A DNA stretch of 64,000 nucleotides, from positions 682,001-746,000 of the forward strand of contig CAVQBJ010000001.1 of NCBI GenBank assembly GCA_963710725.1. Direction: 5' to 3'. This stretch comes from CAVQBJ01 sp963710725 (GTDB lineage Bacteria > Actinomycetota > Thermoleophilia > Solirubrobacterales > Solirubrobacteraceae). The notes under the pieces were generated by a model, which was not told the origin of the DNA, ran no database searches, and saw only the letters and a program-made list of their open reading frames with translations. Of this stretch, positions 1-7,568 are shown one piece after another (position 1 is the first letter of the stretch; every line of letters begins with the position of its first letter). Both the position numbers and the translations under genes were made by a program.

Positions 1-2
1 GC

Positions 3-215
3 CACGGCTTCCAGTCGGTGACCTTCCAGCTCGCCGGCGACTACGACAACTTCAAGCAGGTCTTCGACCGTCACGGCATCACGATCTCGCCGACGCGCGT
101 GCGCAAGGTGGTCAAGCACTTCGCCAACGAGCGCGAGCGCTCCGGGGGCTGGCGGAAGATCCTCGAGCAGACGACCGGCGCGCTGCTGCGTCAGTCGGGC
201 GGCGCCGCGGACTGA
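3..215 (+). CDS. C-terminal end of an unrecognised protein (5' end outside window)
   Basis: An open frame enters from the left edge and stops with TGA at 213-215, giving the last 70 residues of a protein. The visible part is soluble and charged, with a helical stretch (SPTRVRKVVKHFANERER) that could be a DNA- or RNA-binding helix pair, then an Ala/Gly-rich end. I do not recognise the family. The gene converges with the aminotransferase that ends at 219, leaving only three bases between the two stops. A GTG at position 18 is in frame but is most unlikely to be the true start, because the frame stays open upstream to the edge. Confidence 0.6.
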   Translation, partial: HGFQSVTFQLAGDYDNFKQVFDRHGITISPTRVRKVVKHFANERERSGGWRKILEQTTGALLRQSGGAAD

Positions 216-218
216 CGC

Positions 219-1346
219 TCAGGCGGCCGCATCGCCCGCGGCCGCCGGCAGTGTCGGACGCAGCGCGGCGAGCAGTCGCTCCGAGGCCGCCCGGTCGCGC
301 ACGGTCACGCGCATCCGTCCCGGCTCGCCGAGCGACGCCCCCGGGGCGACGATCACGCCCGCGCGGGCGAGCGCCGTCGCCGCCTCCGTGCCGTCGAGCG
401 ACGGATGCGCGAGCCACAGGAAGTTCGTCGCGCTTCCGGGGACATCGAGACCGAGGTCGCGCAGCTCGCCGGCGAGTCGGTTGCGCTCGGCCGCGAGCTC
501 GGCGGCACGCACGCGAACGAGCTCGCCCGCGCTGCGCAGCGATTCGAGCGCACCGGCCTGAGCGAGCTCGTCGAGGCCGAGGTCGGGCTCGAGCGCGGCG
601 AGCAGCTCGTCGGATCCCGGGCCCGCGAGCGCGTAACCGCAGCGCAGCCCGGCCAGCCCCCACGCCTTGGAGAAGCTGCGAAAGACGATCAGGCGCTGCT
701 CGGTGGCGAGCAGCTTCGCGCTGGCGCCCTGGGCCCTCGGCGGAGCAAACTCGATGAGCGCCTCGTCGAGCAGCACCGCGACGTGCTCGGGGAGCGCACC
801 GAGCAGCTCACGCAGCTCGGCCGCGCTCATGAGGTGCCCTGTGGGGTCGTTCGGGTTCGCGATCGCGACCGCCCGCGTGCGGTCGTTGATCGCGGCCAGG
901 ATCGCGGCGGCGCCGTGCCCGGCCACCGGAACGGCTCGCGCACCCGTGCGGCGAGCCATCAGCGGGAGGAGGGAGTACCCAGGCCACGGGATGACGAGCT
1001 CCTGACCGGGACGCACGAGCGTGCGGATGGCGGCGTTCAGCAGGGACGCCGCGCCGGGGCCGATCGCGATCTGGCCCGGCTCGCACCCGTGGCGATGCGC
1101 AAGCTCGCTGCGAAGCTCGGGTGCGCGCTCCTGCGGGTAGCGGTGCAGCCCGCGTCGCGCGGCATAGGTGACGGCGTTGACGACCGCGTGCGGCGGCAGG
1201 GCCGGCCACGTGGTGATCGACAGATCGAGCGGCGGCAGACGCTCGAGCGCCTGGCGGCGGCGGGCGCGGGCCTCGGCGCGCTTGCGCGCGTTGACCTCCT
1301 CCTCGGGAAGGCCCTCGAACTGCCGGTAGTGGTCGAGCAGTCCCAT
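219..1346 (-). CDS. Histidinol-phosphate aminotransferase-like class I/II aminotransferase
   Basis: A 375-residue PLP-dependent fold-type I aminotransferase, most like HisC or the related CobD/threonine-phosphate decarboxylase branch. Seen directly: NPNDPTG at about residues 164-170 (substrate/cofactor loop), an aspartate in VLLDEA near 194 expected to contact the PLP ring nitrogen, and SFSKAWGLAGLRCGY near 224-238, where Lys227 is the expected Schiff-base lysine. Length fits the family (about 350-380). The substrate cannot be told from sequence: histidinol phosphate, another amino acid, or a cobalamin precursor are possible. No other his or cob gene is in the window. It lies 22 bp downstream of the membrane protein gene at 1369-1845 and may be co-transcribed with it. 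Confidence 0.85.
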   Translation of the reverse strand: MGLLDHYRQFEGLPEEEVNARKRAEARARRRQALERLPPLDLSITTWPALPPHAVVNAVTYAARRGLHRYPQERAPELRSELAHRHGCEPGQIAIGPGAASLLNAAIRTLVRPGQELVIPWPGYSLLPLMARRTGARAVPVAGHGAAAILAAINDRTRAVAIANPNDPTGHLMSAAELRELLGALPEHVAVLLDEALIEFAPPRAQGASAKLLATEQRLIVFRSFSKAWGLAGLRCGYALAGPGSDELLAALEPDLGLDELAQAGALESLRSAGELVRVRAAELAAERNRLAGELRDLGLDVPGSATNFLWLAHPSLDGTEAATALARAGVIVAPGASLGEPGRMRVTVRDRAASERLLAALRPTLPAAAGDAAA

Positions 1347-1368
1347 CCTGCCGCGCCCGTCCCGCTGC

Positions 1369-1845
1369 TCAGGAGCCCGACGGGGGCACGCTCGGGGCGG
1401 GGCCGTGGATGATGAGGAACCACAGGCCGAACGCGACGGCGCCGATGATCGCGGTCGTGGCGAAGATGGGCCCGATCATGCCGGTGCGCTGGTCGTGCCC
1501 CGCGGCGCGCCGCACGAGGATCCAGGCGTGATCGAGGCGCTTCTCGAGCATCAGCGCGCCGAGCAGCGTGGACACCAGGCCCGTGAACGCCACCAGCAGC
1601 GCCGCGCCGAGACTCGAGGTGCGGTATTGGACCTGGGCCGCGATCCACAGCCAGCCCGCGGGGATCGGCCCCCAGAACAGCAGGTTGATGAACGTCATGA
1701 GTGCAAGCAGCACGAAGGCGAGCAGCGCGTCGAGGCGCTGGCGGCGCGGCGACCCCTGCGTGGGCAGCGCCGGATAGTGGACCGGGGCGGTGCCGGGACG
1801 GCGCCGGAGGAACAGGCCTCCGGTATCGGTGGGATCGGTGCGCAT
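1369..1845 (-). CDS. Small membrane protein with three predicted helices
   Basis: A 158-residue protein of unknown function. After a basic, Pro-rich N-terminus (about residues 1-38) there are three hydrophobic stretches: LLAFVLLALMTFINLLFW (about 41-58), a second around ALLVAFTGLVSTLLGALML, and a third near the C-terminus (IFATTAIIGAVAFGLWFLII). The loop between helices two and three is charged (RLDHAWILVRRAAGHDQR). I do not recognise a family. A TAGCGT box on the minus strand at 1879-1884 could be a -10 element, giving a leader of about 30 nt. The downstream neighbour is the aminotransferase, in the same direction with a 22-bp gap. Confidence 0.65.
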   Translation of the reverse strand: MRTDPTDTGGLFLRRRPGTAPVHYPALPTQGSPRRQRLDALLAFVLLALMTFINLLFWGPIPAGWLWIAAQVQYRTSSLGAALLVAFTGLVSTLLGALMLEKRLDHAWILVRRAAGHDQRTGMIGPIFATTAIIGAVAFGLWFLIIHGPAPSVPPSGS

Positions 1846-1925
1846 GTCGGCCAGTGCAGACGGGGTGTTGTCCGCTACACGCTAGCGTCCGCGAGCGAGC
1901 GGGCCGATCCGCTCACCCGGTCCGG

Positions 1926-3767
1926 CTACGCTCCGCTGTCGTAGAGCGCGTCGAACAGGTCGACGTACTTCTCGTTCACGACGTTGCGCTTCACCTTCAG
2001 CGTCGGCGTGAGCTCGCCGCCCTCCTGTGAGAGGTCGTGATCGAGGAGCACGAACTTCTTGACCTGCTCGACCTTCGCGTAGCGCGAGTTCGCGCGGTCG
2101 AGCTCGGCCGCGATCAGCGCGTGCACGTCGGGGTGCGAGGACAGCGTGGCGAGATCCTCGGTCAGCCCGCGTTCGCGGGCCCAGGCGCCGATCTCCTCCT
2201 CATCGAGGGTGATGAGCATCACCGGGTAGGGCCGGCGGTCGCCGTGCATGATCGCCTGAGACACCCACCGGACCTGCTTCATGTCGTTCTCGAGGTTGGC
2301 CGGCGTGAGGTTCTTGCCCCCCGCGGTGATGATGATGTCCTTCTTGCGGCCGGTGATCGACAGATAGCCGTCCTCGTCGAGCGAACCGAGGTCGCCCGTG
2401 TGCAGCCACCCGTCGACGACGGCGCCGAAGCTCGCTTCCTCGTTCCTGTAGTAGCCGCCGAAGATGTTCCCGCCGCGGATGAGGATCTCGCCGTCGGGCG
2501 CGATGCGCACCTCGCATCCGGGCAGCGGCCGTCCGACCGTGCCGAAGCGGTGGTGCTCAGGCGTGGAGTAGGTGGCCACCGTCGCCGTCTCGGTCATCCC
2601 GTAGCCCTCGAGGACGGGCACGCCGCACGCGTAGAAGAACTCGAGGATCTCGCGGGCGATCGGCGCCGCGCCGGTCACGGCCTGGCGGATCTGGCCGCCG
2701 AACAGCGAGCGCACCCGCTCGTAGAGGAGCGTCTCGGCCTCGTCGAACTCAGCCTGCAGGTCGCTCGGCACCGGCTCGCCGCGCATCTGCAGGTTCCGCA
2801 CCGTCAGACCGATCTCGATGGCCCGGCTGAACTGCTTGCGCTGCTCCGGCGGCGCCTTCTCGACCGCGTCGGTGGCGAGCGCGTAGATCTTCTCGAAGAT
2901 GCGGGGTACCGAGGGGAAGTAGCTCGGCCTGACCTCCTGCAGCTCGGCCACGATCTGCGTGGCGTCGCCGCCCCAGTACGCGAGCGCGCCGCCGCCGTCG
3001 AATGACAGCAGCTGGATGAGCAGCGCGAAGGCGTGGGCGAGGGGCAGGAACAGGTACGTCTCCTCGCTGCCGCGCGTGGCGTCGGCCTGATGGCACATGT
3101 CGAGCACGTCGCGGTAGTTGCTGTGCGAGAGCACGCAGCCCTTCGGCGGCCCGGTGGTCCCCGACGTGTAGATGAAGGTGTAGGCGTCCTCGGGCCGGAC
3201 GGCGTCGTAGCGCTCGGCGAGCTCGGCGAGGCTGTGGCTGCCGCCGCGCTTGCGCAGGTCTTCGATGGCGATGGCGTCATCGCCGGCGTCGGCGGATTCG
3301 ATCACGATCAGGTGACGCAGATGCGGGAGGCGCCCTCGCACCTCGCGAATCTTGTCCAGCTGCGCGCGGTCTTCACAGACGACAGCCACCGCCTCGGAGT
3401 TCCCGGTCACCCACTCGCACTCCTCGGGAGAGTTCGTTGGATAGATCGGAACCTTGACGGCTCCGATCGAGGCGATCGCGAAGTCGGCGTAGGTCCACTC
3501 GGCGCGCGTGGAGGCGAGGATGCACACGCGCTCGCCCCGCTCGATGCCGAGGTCGATCATGCCGCGGCCGATCTCGCTGACGATCTCGCCGACCTCCCCG
3601 AACGTCACGCTGTGCCAGGCGCCGTCGCGCTTCACGCGCACGGCCGGACGCTCGGCGTACTTCTCGGCGGCCCGAGCCAGCAGGTCCGCGATCGTTCGCG
3701 AGCCGGTCGATTCATGCACGGGCGTCGCACCGCTCGCCGTGCTCGGCGCTGTCGTCACCACTTCCAT
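1926..3767 (-). CDS. fadD: Long-chain fatty-acid--CoA ligase (AMP-forming, FadD15-like)
   Basis: A 613-residue adenylate-forming enzyme that activates fatty acids to acyl-CoA through an acyl-AMP intermediate, probably at the inner face of the membrane. The AMP-binding P-loop YTSGTTGPPKG is at 200-210. The YGMTET motif and HTGDLG follow in the middle, and the hinge region with TGRKKDIIITAGGKN appears near residues 480-500, so the N-terminal and C-terminal (flexible lid) domains are both complete. Length is normal for the FadD15/long-chain branch. The ATG at 3767 is preceded by AGGAG on the minus strand (complement of about 3775-3780) with 7-nt spacing, which fixes the start. It stands alone transcriptionally; the acyl-CoA theme returns at 17-19 kb (enoyl-CoA hydratase, thioesterase). 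Confidence 0.93.
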   Translation of the reverse strand: MEVVTTAPSTASGATPVHESTGSRTIADLLARAAEKYAERPAVRVKRDGAWHSVTFGEVGEIVSEIGRGMIDLGIERGERVCILASTRAEWTYADFAIASIGAVKVPIYPTNSPEECEWVTGNSEAVAVVCEDRAQLDKIREVRGRLPHLRHLIVIESADAGDDAIAIEDLRKRGGSHSLAELAERYDAVRPEDAYTFIYTSGTTGPPKGCVLSHSNYRDVLDMCHQADATRGSEETYLFLPLAHAFALLIQLLSFDGGGALAYWGGDATQIVAELQEVRPSYFPSVPRIFEKIYALATDAVEKAPPEQRKQFSRAIEIGLTVRNLQMRGEPVPSDLQAEFDEAETLLYERVRSLFGGQIRQAVTGAAPIAREILEFFYACGVPVLEGYGMTETATVATYSTPEHHRFGTVGRPLPGCEVRIAPDGEILIRGGNIFGGYYRNEEASFGAVVDGWLHTGDLGSLDEDGYLSITGRKKDIIITAGGKNLTPANLENDMKQVRWVSQAIMHGDRRPYPVMLITLDEEEIGAWARERGLTEDLATLSSHPDVHALIAAELDRANSRYAKVEQVKKFVLLDHDLSQEGGELTPTLKVKRNVVNEKYVDLFDALYDSGA

Positions 3768-3863
3768 CCATGCTCTCCTCTTCAGACCTCTGGGTACGCG
3801 TCAAGCACCGACACGTACCCGGCATGCTAATCGAGCGCGGCCGACGGCGCCACCGGGACCCGC

Positions 3864-3894
3864 CGCCGCGCCACACGAGCGTGGTGGCGCGGCG
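3864..3894. terminator. GC-rich 11-bp hairpin in intergenic region
   Basis: CGCCGCGCCAC at 3864-3874 is the exact reverse complement of GTGGCGCGGCG at 3884-3894, with a 9-nt loop. It lies in the 254-bp gap between the ligase start and the IF2_N-like gene, which otherwise shows no coding frame. It could be part of the minus-strand terminator region of the gene ending at 4022. No T-tract follows on either strand. Confidence 0.35.
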
Positions 3895-3967
3895 ATCGGA
3901 GCCGCCCCGGCAGGGCGCTGCCGCGAGGCTGCGGCGACAGACCCGCCAGCGGCGCCACAGACCGCTC

Positions 3968-3993
3968 GAGTCCGCAGCATCGGCTGCGGACTC
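3968..3993 (-). terminator. Probable terminator hairpin of the IF2_N-like gene
   Basis: A perfect 11-bp inverted repeat, GAGTCCGCAGC (3968-3978) and GCTGCGGACTC (3983-3993), with an ATCG tetraloop, begins 28 nt past the stop codon at 4022 on the minus strand. There is no U-run, as is common for actinobacterial hairpin terminators. Confidence 0.55.
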
Positions 3994-4021
3994 CTCCAGC
4001 CGCGAGGCGGATGCCGGCCGT

Positions 4022-4204
4022 CTAGGCCTTTGCCGGCGTCGGCTGCGACTGCGAAGACGAGACCTGGATGCTCGTCATGAACAAGCTCTTGTCGATACGT
4101 CCCTGGAAGATCGGCACCCCGAGCTCCATGCACTTGGAGATCACTTCCCTGCGCCCGAGTCCGGCTTCGCGTGCCAGCTCAGTGGGCGTGAGGTGATTGG
4201 GCAT
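4022..4204 (-). CDS. Free-standing IF2_N-like small protein
   Basis: A 60-residue protein, MPNHLTPTELAREAGLG at its start, whose first 45 residues resemble the IF2_N domain found at the N-terminus of translation initiation factor IF-2 (LA+E.G+...+I.K..ELG.PI). The fold is a small helical, nucleic-acid-associated domain; here it is a stand-alone protein ending in a Ser/Gln/Pro/Ala tail. The ATG at 4204 is preferred over an in-frame ATG at 4252, because AGGAGG sits 7 nt upstream and the promoter -10 box (4240-4245) would lie inside a longer reading. A small DNA-binding regulator with a similar helix-turn-helix is the alternative. Neighbour on the other side is the divergent sigma factor gene. 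Confidence 0.7.
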   Translation of the reverse strand: MPNHLTPTELAREAGLGRREVISKCMELGVPIFQGRIDKSLFMTSIQVSSSQSQPTPAKA

Positions 4205-4211
4205 CGGCAAT

Positions 4212-4217
4212 CCTCCT
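4212..4217 (-). promoter_or_regulatory. Ribosome binding site AGGAGG fixing the start at 4204
   Basis: The plus strand reads CCTCCT, so the minus strand carries a full consensus AGGAGG, 7 nt before the ATG. Such a strong site is unusual in this window and decides between the two possible starts. Confidence 0.8.
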
Positions 4218-4239
4218 GTTCGCATTACATCGTGCGCTA

Positions 4240-4268
4240 CGTATACCGCCACGAGCGGACAAACTCAA
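4240..4268 (-). promoter_or_regulatory. Sigma-70-type promoter of the IF2_N-like gene
   Basis: On the minus strand TTGAGT (complement of 4263-4268) and TATACG (complement of 4240-4245) are separated by exactly 17 bp. This is close to the housekeeping consensus. The expected transcription start is near 4233, giving a leader of about 28 nt that contains the AGGAGG. Confidence 0.6.
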
Positions 4269-4270
4269 CT

Positions 4271-4304
4271 GGTGCGTATGAGGCGAATGCGCCATTTGCG
4301 CACC
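4271..4304. promoter_or_regulatory. Nested inverted repeat between divergent genes, possible operator
   Basis: GGTGCG (4271-4276) is complementary to CGCACC (4299-4304). Inside, GCGAATG (4283-4289) pairs with CATTTGC (4293-4299) apart from one base. The element abuts the -35 box of the minus-strand promoter and precedes the sigma factor gene. It could bind a regulator acting on both, but this is inference from position and symmetry only. Confidence 0.35.
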
Positions 4305-4400
4305 TGTCGTAGTTTGCCCGGCCCGGACGGAACGGTTTGGGGAGCCGCGGACGGGGTAGGTTCATGGGTCCCGGTTGTCTCGCCGGACAAGGGGTTGTCA

Positions 4401-6230
4401 GTGGCACGGGTCACATCGCTTACCTCGTCGCCTGGGGCGGCACGGCTCACCAGCGGCCGTCGCTCGCCCGGCGCGGGCGACGACGACGCGGCGCTCGTGG
4501 CGGCGGTGCGCCGCGGCGACGACGCCGCCTTCGCTCGCCTCTACGAGCGGTACCGGCGACGGATCGCGACTTACGCCTACCGTCACGTGCGCGACCACGG
4601 ACGCGCCGAGGACGTCACGCAGGAGGTGTTCCTGTCCGCGCTGCGCCGGATGCGCGGCACGAGCCAGCCGATCATCGTCCAGCCGTGGCTGTACGAGATC
4701 GCGCGCAACGCCTGCATCGACCACCACCGCCGCAGCCGCGGCGCGTCCGAGGTCTCCTACGACGGTTGCGAAACGACGATCGCCGCACCGCAGCCGACGC
4801 CGCCGGCTGCCGTGGATGCCAAGACGCGCCTGGATGACCTTCGTCACGCCTTCGGGAGCCTGTCGGCGCTGGAGCGCGAGCTCGTCGTCCTGCGCGAGCT
4901 CGAGGGGCTCTCGCTGCGCGAGATCGGTGAGCGGCTGCATCTCGGTCGCCGCGAGGTGCAGCATGGCCTCGCGCGCGCTCACGCGCATCTGAGCGACGAG
5001 TACGACGACCTCTCGAGCGGGATGCGCTGTGTGCGCGTGCAGTCGCTCATCACCGCGGCGGGGACGCGGGCGCTCGGGAGTCGCGAACGGGTGCGCGTGG
5101 GGTCGCACGTGCTGCACTGCGGGGCCTGTCGCGTGCAGGCCCGCCGCGCCGGTCTGAGGCTCGAGCCGGGCACGATCCCGCGTCGCCTCGCCGCGCTGCT
5201 GCCGGTCCCGGTCGGGGTGCGCCGCATCGTCTGGACGCTGCGCCGGTCGCTCCCCGGCGCCGCCGGGCCGGTCGGCGGACTCGCGACCTCCGCCAGCCTC
5301 CCGGATTGGCCCGCGTGGACGGCGGTTGGTGCGGCCCTCGCGTCGGTCGGCATCGCGCTCGGCGCCGGCCTCGGTGTCGGCGCATGGCACACCCGCTCGG
5401 GCGCGGCCGGTCGCGGCCCCGGCGGGCGCGAGCTGCGTGCGCGGGGGGTGCCGGAGCCGGCGGCCGCGGGCGTCATGGCGCTCGGCGTGCGCTCGCGCGG
5501 CATCCGGATACCGCTGCCGGCGGCCGCGGGTCACGGTCGGCGCGCGCCGGCGCCTAGCGGGCCGCACGATCTCGGGTCCCTCTCGGGCCGGCAGCCGATG
5601 CGCGCGGCCGGGCCGGCCGGGCCCGCACCGAGCGCATCGAGGTCGCCCGGCTCGCCGGCACCGACCACCGACCGACCCGCGCCCGCCGCGGTGCGCCCGT
5701 CCGCCGCGAACGGCGGCAGCGGTGCCGGTGTGAGCGAGCCGCACGCCGCCGACCGCGGCGCGCGAGGCGGTGGCGCGTCGGCATCGGCGCCGGGCGCGGG
5801 CGCCGCGCCGGTCGCCGCGGCCGGGGGCGGCGCGGCGACGACCGCGCCGCCGGTCCGCGCGGTGGGCACGGACGTCGTTGCCGCCGCGGGCCAGGTCGCG
5901 ACGAGTTCCGGTGGCGCGGTCACGGGCGTGGGCAGTGCCGTCACCCAGGTCGGCTCGGCGGCCGGGTCCGCGGTCCGTAGCGGCGCGACGACGACCGCGG
6001 GCGCCGTGCAGTCGCTCACCGGTTCGACGCCGGCGACCGCGCCGGTCGGTCAGGCCGTCGCGCCGGTGGTCAACGCGACGGGGACCGCTGCGGGGAACAC
6101 GGTCGCCGCCGCGGGAGGTGCCGCGGGGAGCGCCGTCGCGGGCGTCGGGACGGTCGTGTCGGGCGTCGGCACCGCGGTCTCCGACGCTGGCCAGACCGCC
6201 ACCGGGCTGCTCGACTCCGCGCCGCGCTGA
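4401..6230 (+). CDS. ECF sigma factor fused to anti-sigma-like zinc motif, membrane helix and low-complexity tail
   Basis: A 609-residue protein starting at GTG 4401 with AAGGGG 6 nt upstream. Residues about 43-112 form sigma region 2 (AEDVTQEVF, QPWLYEIARNACIDHHRR) and about 150-198 region 4 (SALERELVVLRELEGLSLREIGERL), so it should bind core RNA polymerase and a specific promoter. Region 4 is followed by HVLHCGAC (236-243), the H-x3-C-x2-C pattern of zinc-binding anti-sigma domains, and then a single membrane helix at about 307-328. The last 280 residues are Ala/Gly/Pro/Ser-rich, with repeated VGSAV-type units, and would lie outside the cell. The layout suggests a sigma factor tethered to the membrane by its own anti-sigma segment, released or re-oriented on a surface signal (inference). 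A second protein of the same design is at 60436-62050. Confidence 0.85.
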   Translation: MARVTSLTSSPGAARLTSGRRSPGAGDDDAALVAAVRRGDDAAFARLYERYRRRIATYAYRHVRDHGRAEDVTQEVFLSALRRMRGTSQPIIVQPWLYEIARNACIDHHRRSRGASEVSYDGCETTIAAPQPTPPAAVDAKTRLDDLRHAFGSLSALERELVVLRELEGLSLREIGERLHLGRREVQHGLARAHAHLSDEYDDLSSGMRCVRVQSLITAAGTRALGSRERVRVGSHVLHCGACRVQARRAGLRLEPGTIPRRLAALLPVPVGVRRIVWTLRRSLPGAAGPVGGLATSASLPDWPAWTAVGAALASVGIALGAGLGVGAWHTRSGAAGRGPGGRELRARGVPEPAAAGVMALGVRSRGIRIPLPAAAGHGRRAPAPSGPHDLGSLSGRQPMRAAGPAGPAPSASRSPGSPAPTTDRPAPAAVRPSAANGGSGAGVSEPHAADRGARGGGASASAPGAGAAPVAAAGGGAATTAPPVRAVGTDVVAAAGQVATSSGGAVTGVGSAVTQVGSAAGSAVRSGATTTAGAVQSLTGSTPATAPVGQAVAPVVNATGTAAGNTVAAAGGAAGSAVAGVGTVVSGVGTAVSDAGQTATGLLDSAPR

Positions 6231-6284
6231 CGGCCGGCGACGCCGGGTCGGCTGAGTGACTGTGGGATACTGCACGCCTTCACT

Positions 6285-6358
6285 CGGGGCGTGGCGCAGC
6301 CTGGTAGCGCGCACCGTTCGGGTCGGTGAGGTCCCCGGTTCAAATCCGGGCGCCCCGA
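6285..6358 (+). tRNA. tRNA-Pro: tRNA-Pro, anticodon CGG
   Basis: A 74-nt cloverleaf can be drawn. The acceptor stem CGGGGCG (6285-6291) pairs with CGCCCCG (6351-6357) and the discriminator A is at 6358. The D arm contains GCGCAGCCTGGTAGCGC. The anticodon stem CACCG/CGGTG encloses loop TTCGGGT with anticodon CGG at 6319-6321. The T arm is CCCGG TTCAAAT CCGGG. The CCA end is not encoded. A GATACT box at 6266-6271 lies a short distance upstream and may be the -10 element. Confidence 0.95.
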
Positions 6359-6373
6359 TAGATGCAAGAAGTG

Positions 6374-6388
6374 CGACGCACCGCGTCG
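6374..6388 (+). terminator. Short hairpin after tRNA-Pro
   Basis: CGACGC ACC GCGTCG forms a 6-bp stem with a 3-nt loop, 15 nt after the tRNA. No T-tract is present, so a role in termination is only plausible. Confidence 0.3.
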
Positions 6389-6483
6389 GACCGCGACGAG
6401 TCCCAGCGTCGCCGGGGGTTTCGGTCCGTCGCAGTGCGAAAGGTCCGGATGCGTTGTGCGGCAGGCGCGCCGGCCGCCGACCC

Positions 6484-6500
6484 CGGCGCGCTTCGCGCCG
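6484..6500 (-). terminator. Hairpin downstream of the minus-strand WxL/DUF916 operon
   Basis: CGGCGCG (6484-6490), loop CTT, CGCGCCG (6494-6500): a perfect 7-bp stem starting 22 nt past the stop codon at 6522. There is no U-run. Confidence 0.45.
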
Positions 6501-6521
6501 ACGAAGGGCTGCGTGTCAGAC

Positions 6522-7568
6522 CTACTCCGGGGCGGCGCGGTGGGTGCGCCGCCGGTACAGCGACGCGGCGAGCGCGGCGAGAAGCGCCCCGCCGACGCCG
6601 AGCCCCACGACGAGGAGCGCCGAGGAGCCGGACGACCGCTGCGGCACTGCGGGCGTCGGGGGGTTCGGGCCGGCGACCACCGCTACGACCGGGTGGACGG
6701 CCGGGATTCGCACCGTGCCGCTCCAGTACGCTCGCTTGGCGCCGCTGTCGTAGCTGAGCGTGACGCGTGCGGGATGCGCTCCGGGCGCAATACGCGGCGT
6801 CAGCACACGCAGGGTCGCCTGTCCGCCGGGCAGCAGGGTCCCCGATCGCACCGGAAACGAGCTGATCGCGCCGCCCGCCGTCAGTCTCGCGACGCCGCTC
6901 GGATGCTCGAACTGCGCGCCTCGGTTGGCCTCCGACACGGCGATGCCGGCAGCGTCGCCGATCGCCGCGCCGGTCACCGCAGGAATCGAGAGCGCCGACC
7001 GGTAGTGCGAGCCGACCGTGACCGCGACCCCGACCACGACCTCGTGCACGATCGCCGAGCGCGCGCCGCCGCTCGAAGTCGGCGCTGGGGTGCTCGCTGG
7101 CTCGACCGCCACGCCGCCGAGGTACTGGCCCGACGGCGTCGCGGCCGGCACCTGAACGGAGAACGCCACGTCGCGCGCCCCATGCGCAGGTAACGTCAGC
7201 CGCTCCGGAAGTCCGGTGATCCAGCAGCCGGCAGCCGCGCACGTACCGGGCTTGCCGACATACACGTCTCCGGAGGACGGTGAGGTGACGCCCTGCACCG
7301 CACGAAGGACGAGTGTCTGCTGCATCGCGCTCAGATTCGCGATCTGCACGGTGCGAGTCGCGCGTGCACGAGGCGCAAGCCTGAGCGAGAAGTAGCCGGA
7401 TGCGCCCGCCCCAACCGGAGCCGCTGCGAATCCCCCGCTGAACGCCGCCGCTCGGGCGGCCGTGGCCGCGCCGGCGACGACGGTGAGTGCGATCGCGCCG
7501 GTGGCGCTCAATCGCCGAGCCCACGTCGGTACGTTCGTGCGCGTCCCGCGGTCGGTGGTCGGGGTCAT
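6522..7568 (-). CDS. DUF916-like (WxL-interacting type) secreted, membrane-anchored protein
   Basis: A 348-residue protein with an N-terminal signal/anchor (SATGAIALTVVAGAATAARAA), an all-beta extracellular part and a C-terminal helix near 310-335 followed by YRRRTHR. The first domain has the DUF916 (WxLIP peptidoglycan-binding) pattern: an opening GGFAAAPV, YFSLRLAPRARATRTVQIANLS, a Cys pair (GTCAAAGCW), then LTLPAHGARDVAFSVQVPAATPSGQYLGGVAV. A second beta domain similar to the second WxLIP domain follows. The ATG at 7568 overlaps the stop of the kelch/WxL-like gene (ATGA), so the two are translationally coupled, as WxL and WxLIP genes often are. Family knowledge: WxLIP proteins link WxL proteins to the wall. 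Assignment is by pattern and needs an HMM check. Confidence 0.7.
   Translation of the reverse strand: MTPTTDRGTRTNVPTWARRLSATGAIALTVVAGAATAARAAAFSGGFAAAPVGAGASGYFSLRLAPRARATRTVQIANLSAMQQTLVLRAVQGVTSPSSGDVYVGKPGTCAAAGCWITGLPERLTLPAHGARDVAFSVQVPAATPSGQYLGGVAVEPASTPAPTSSGGARSAIVHEVVVGVAVTVGSHYRSALSIPAVTGAAIGDAAGIAVSEANRGAQFEHPSGVARLTAGGAISSFPVRSGTLLPGGQATLRVLTPRIAPGAHPARVTLSYDSGAKRAYWSGTVRIPAVHPVVAVVAGPNPPTPAVPQRSSGSSALLVVGLGVGGALLAALAASLYRRRTHRAAPE

Noticed and set aside
4398..6314. Long open frame on the minus strand opposite the first sigma gene
   Set aside because: The product is Arg-rich and without motifs; the plus strand has clear sigma regions. It is a composition artefact.
6359..6521. 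Possible integration (attachment) site at the 3' end of tRNA-Pro
   Set aside because: No integrase, no repeat of the tRNA end elsewhere in the window that I could find, and no change in base composition after it.
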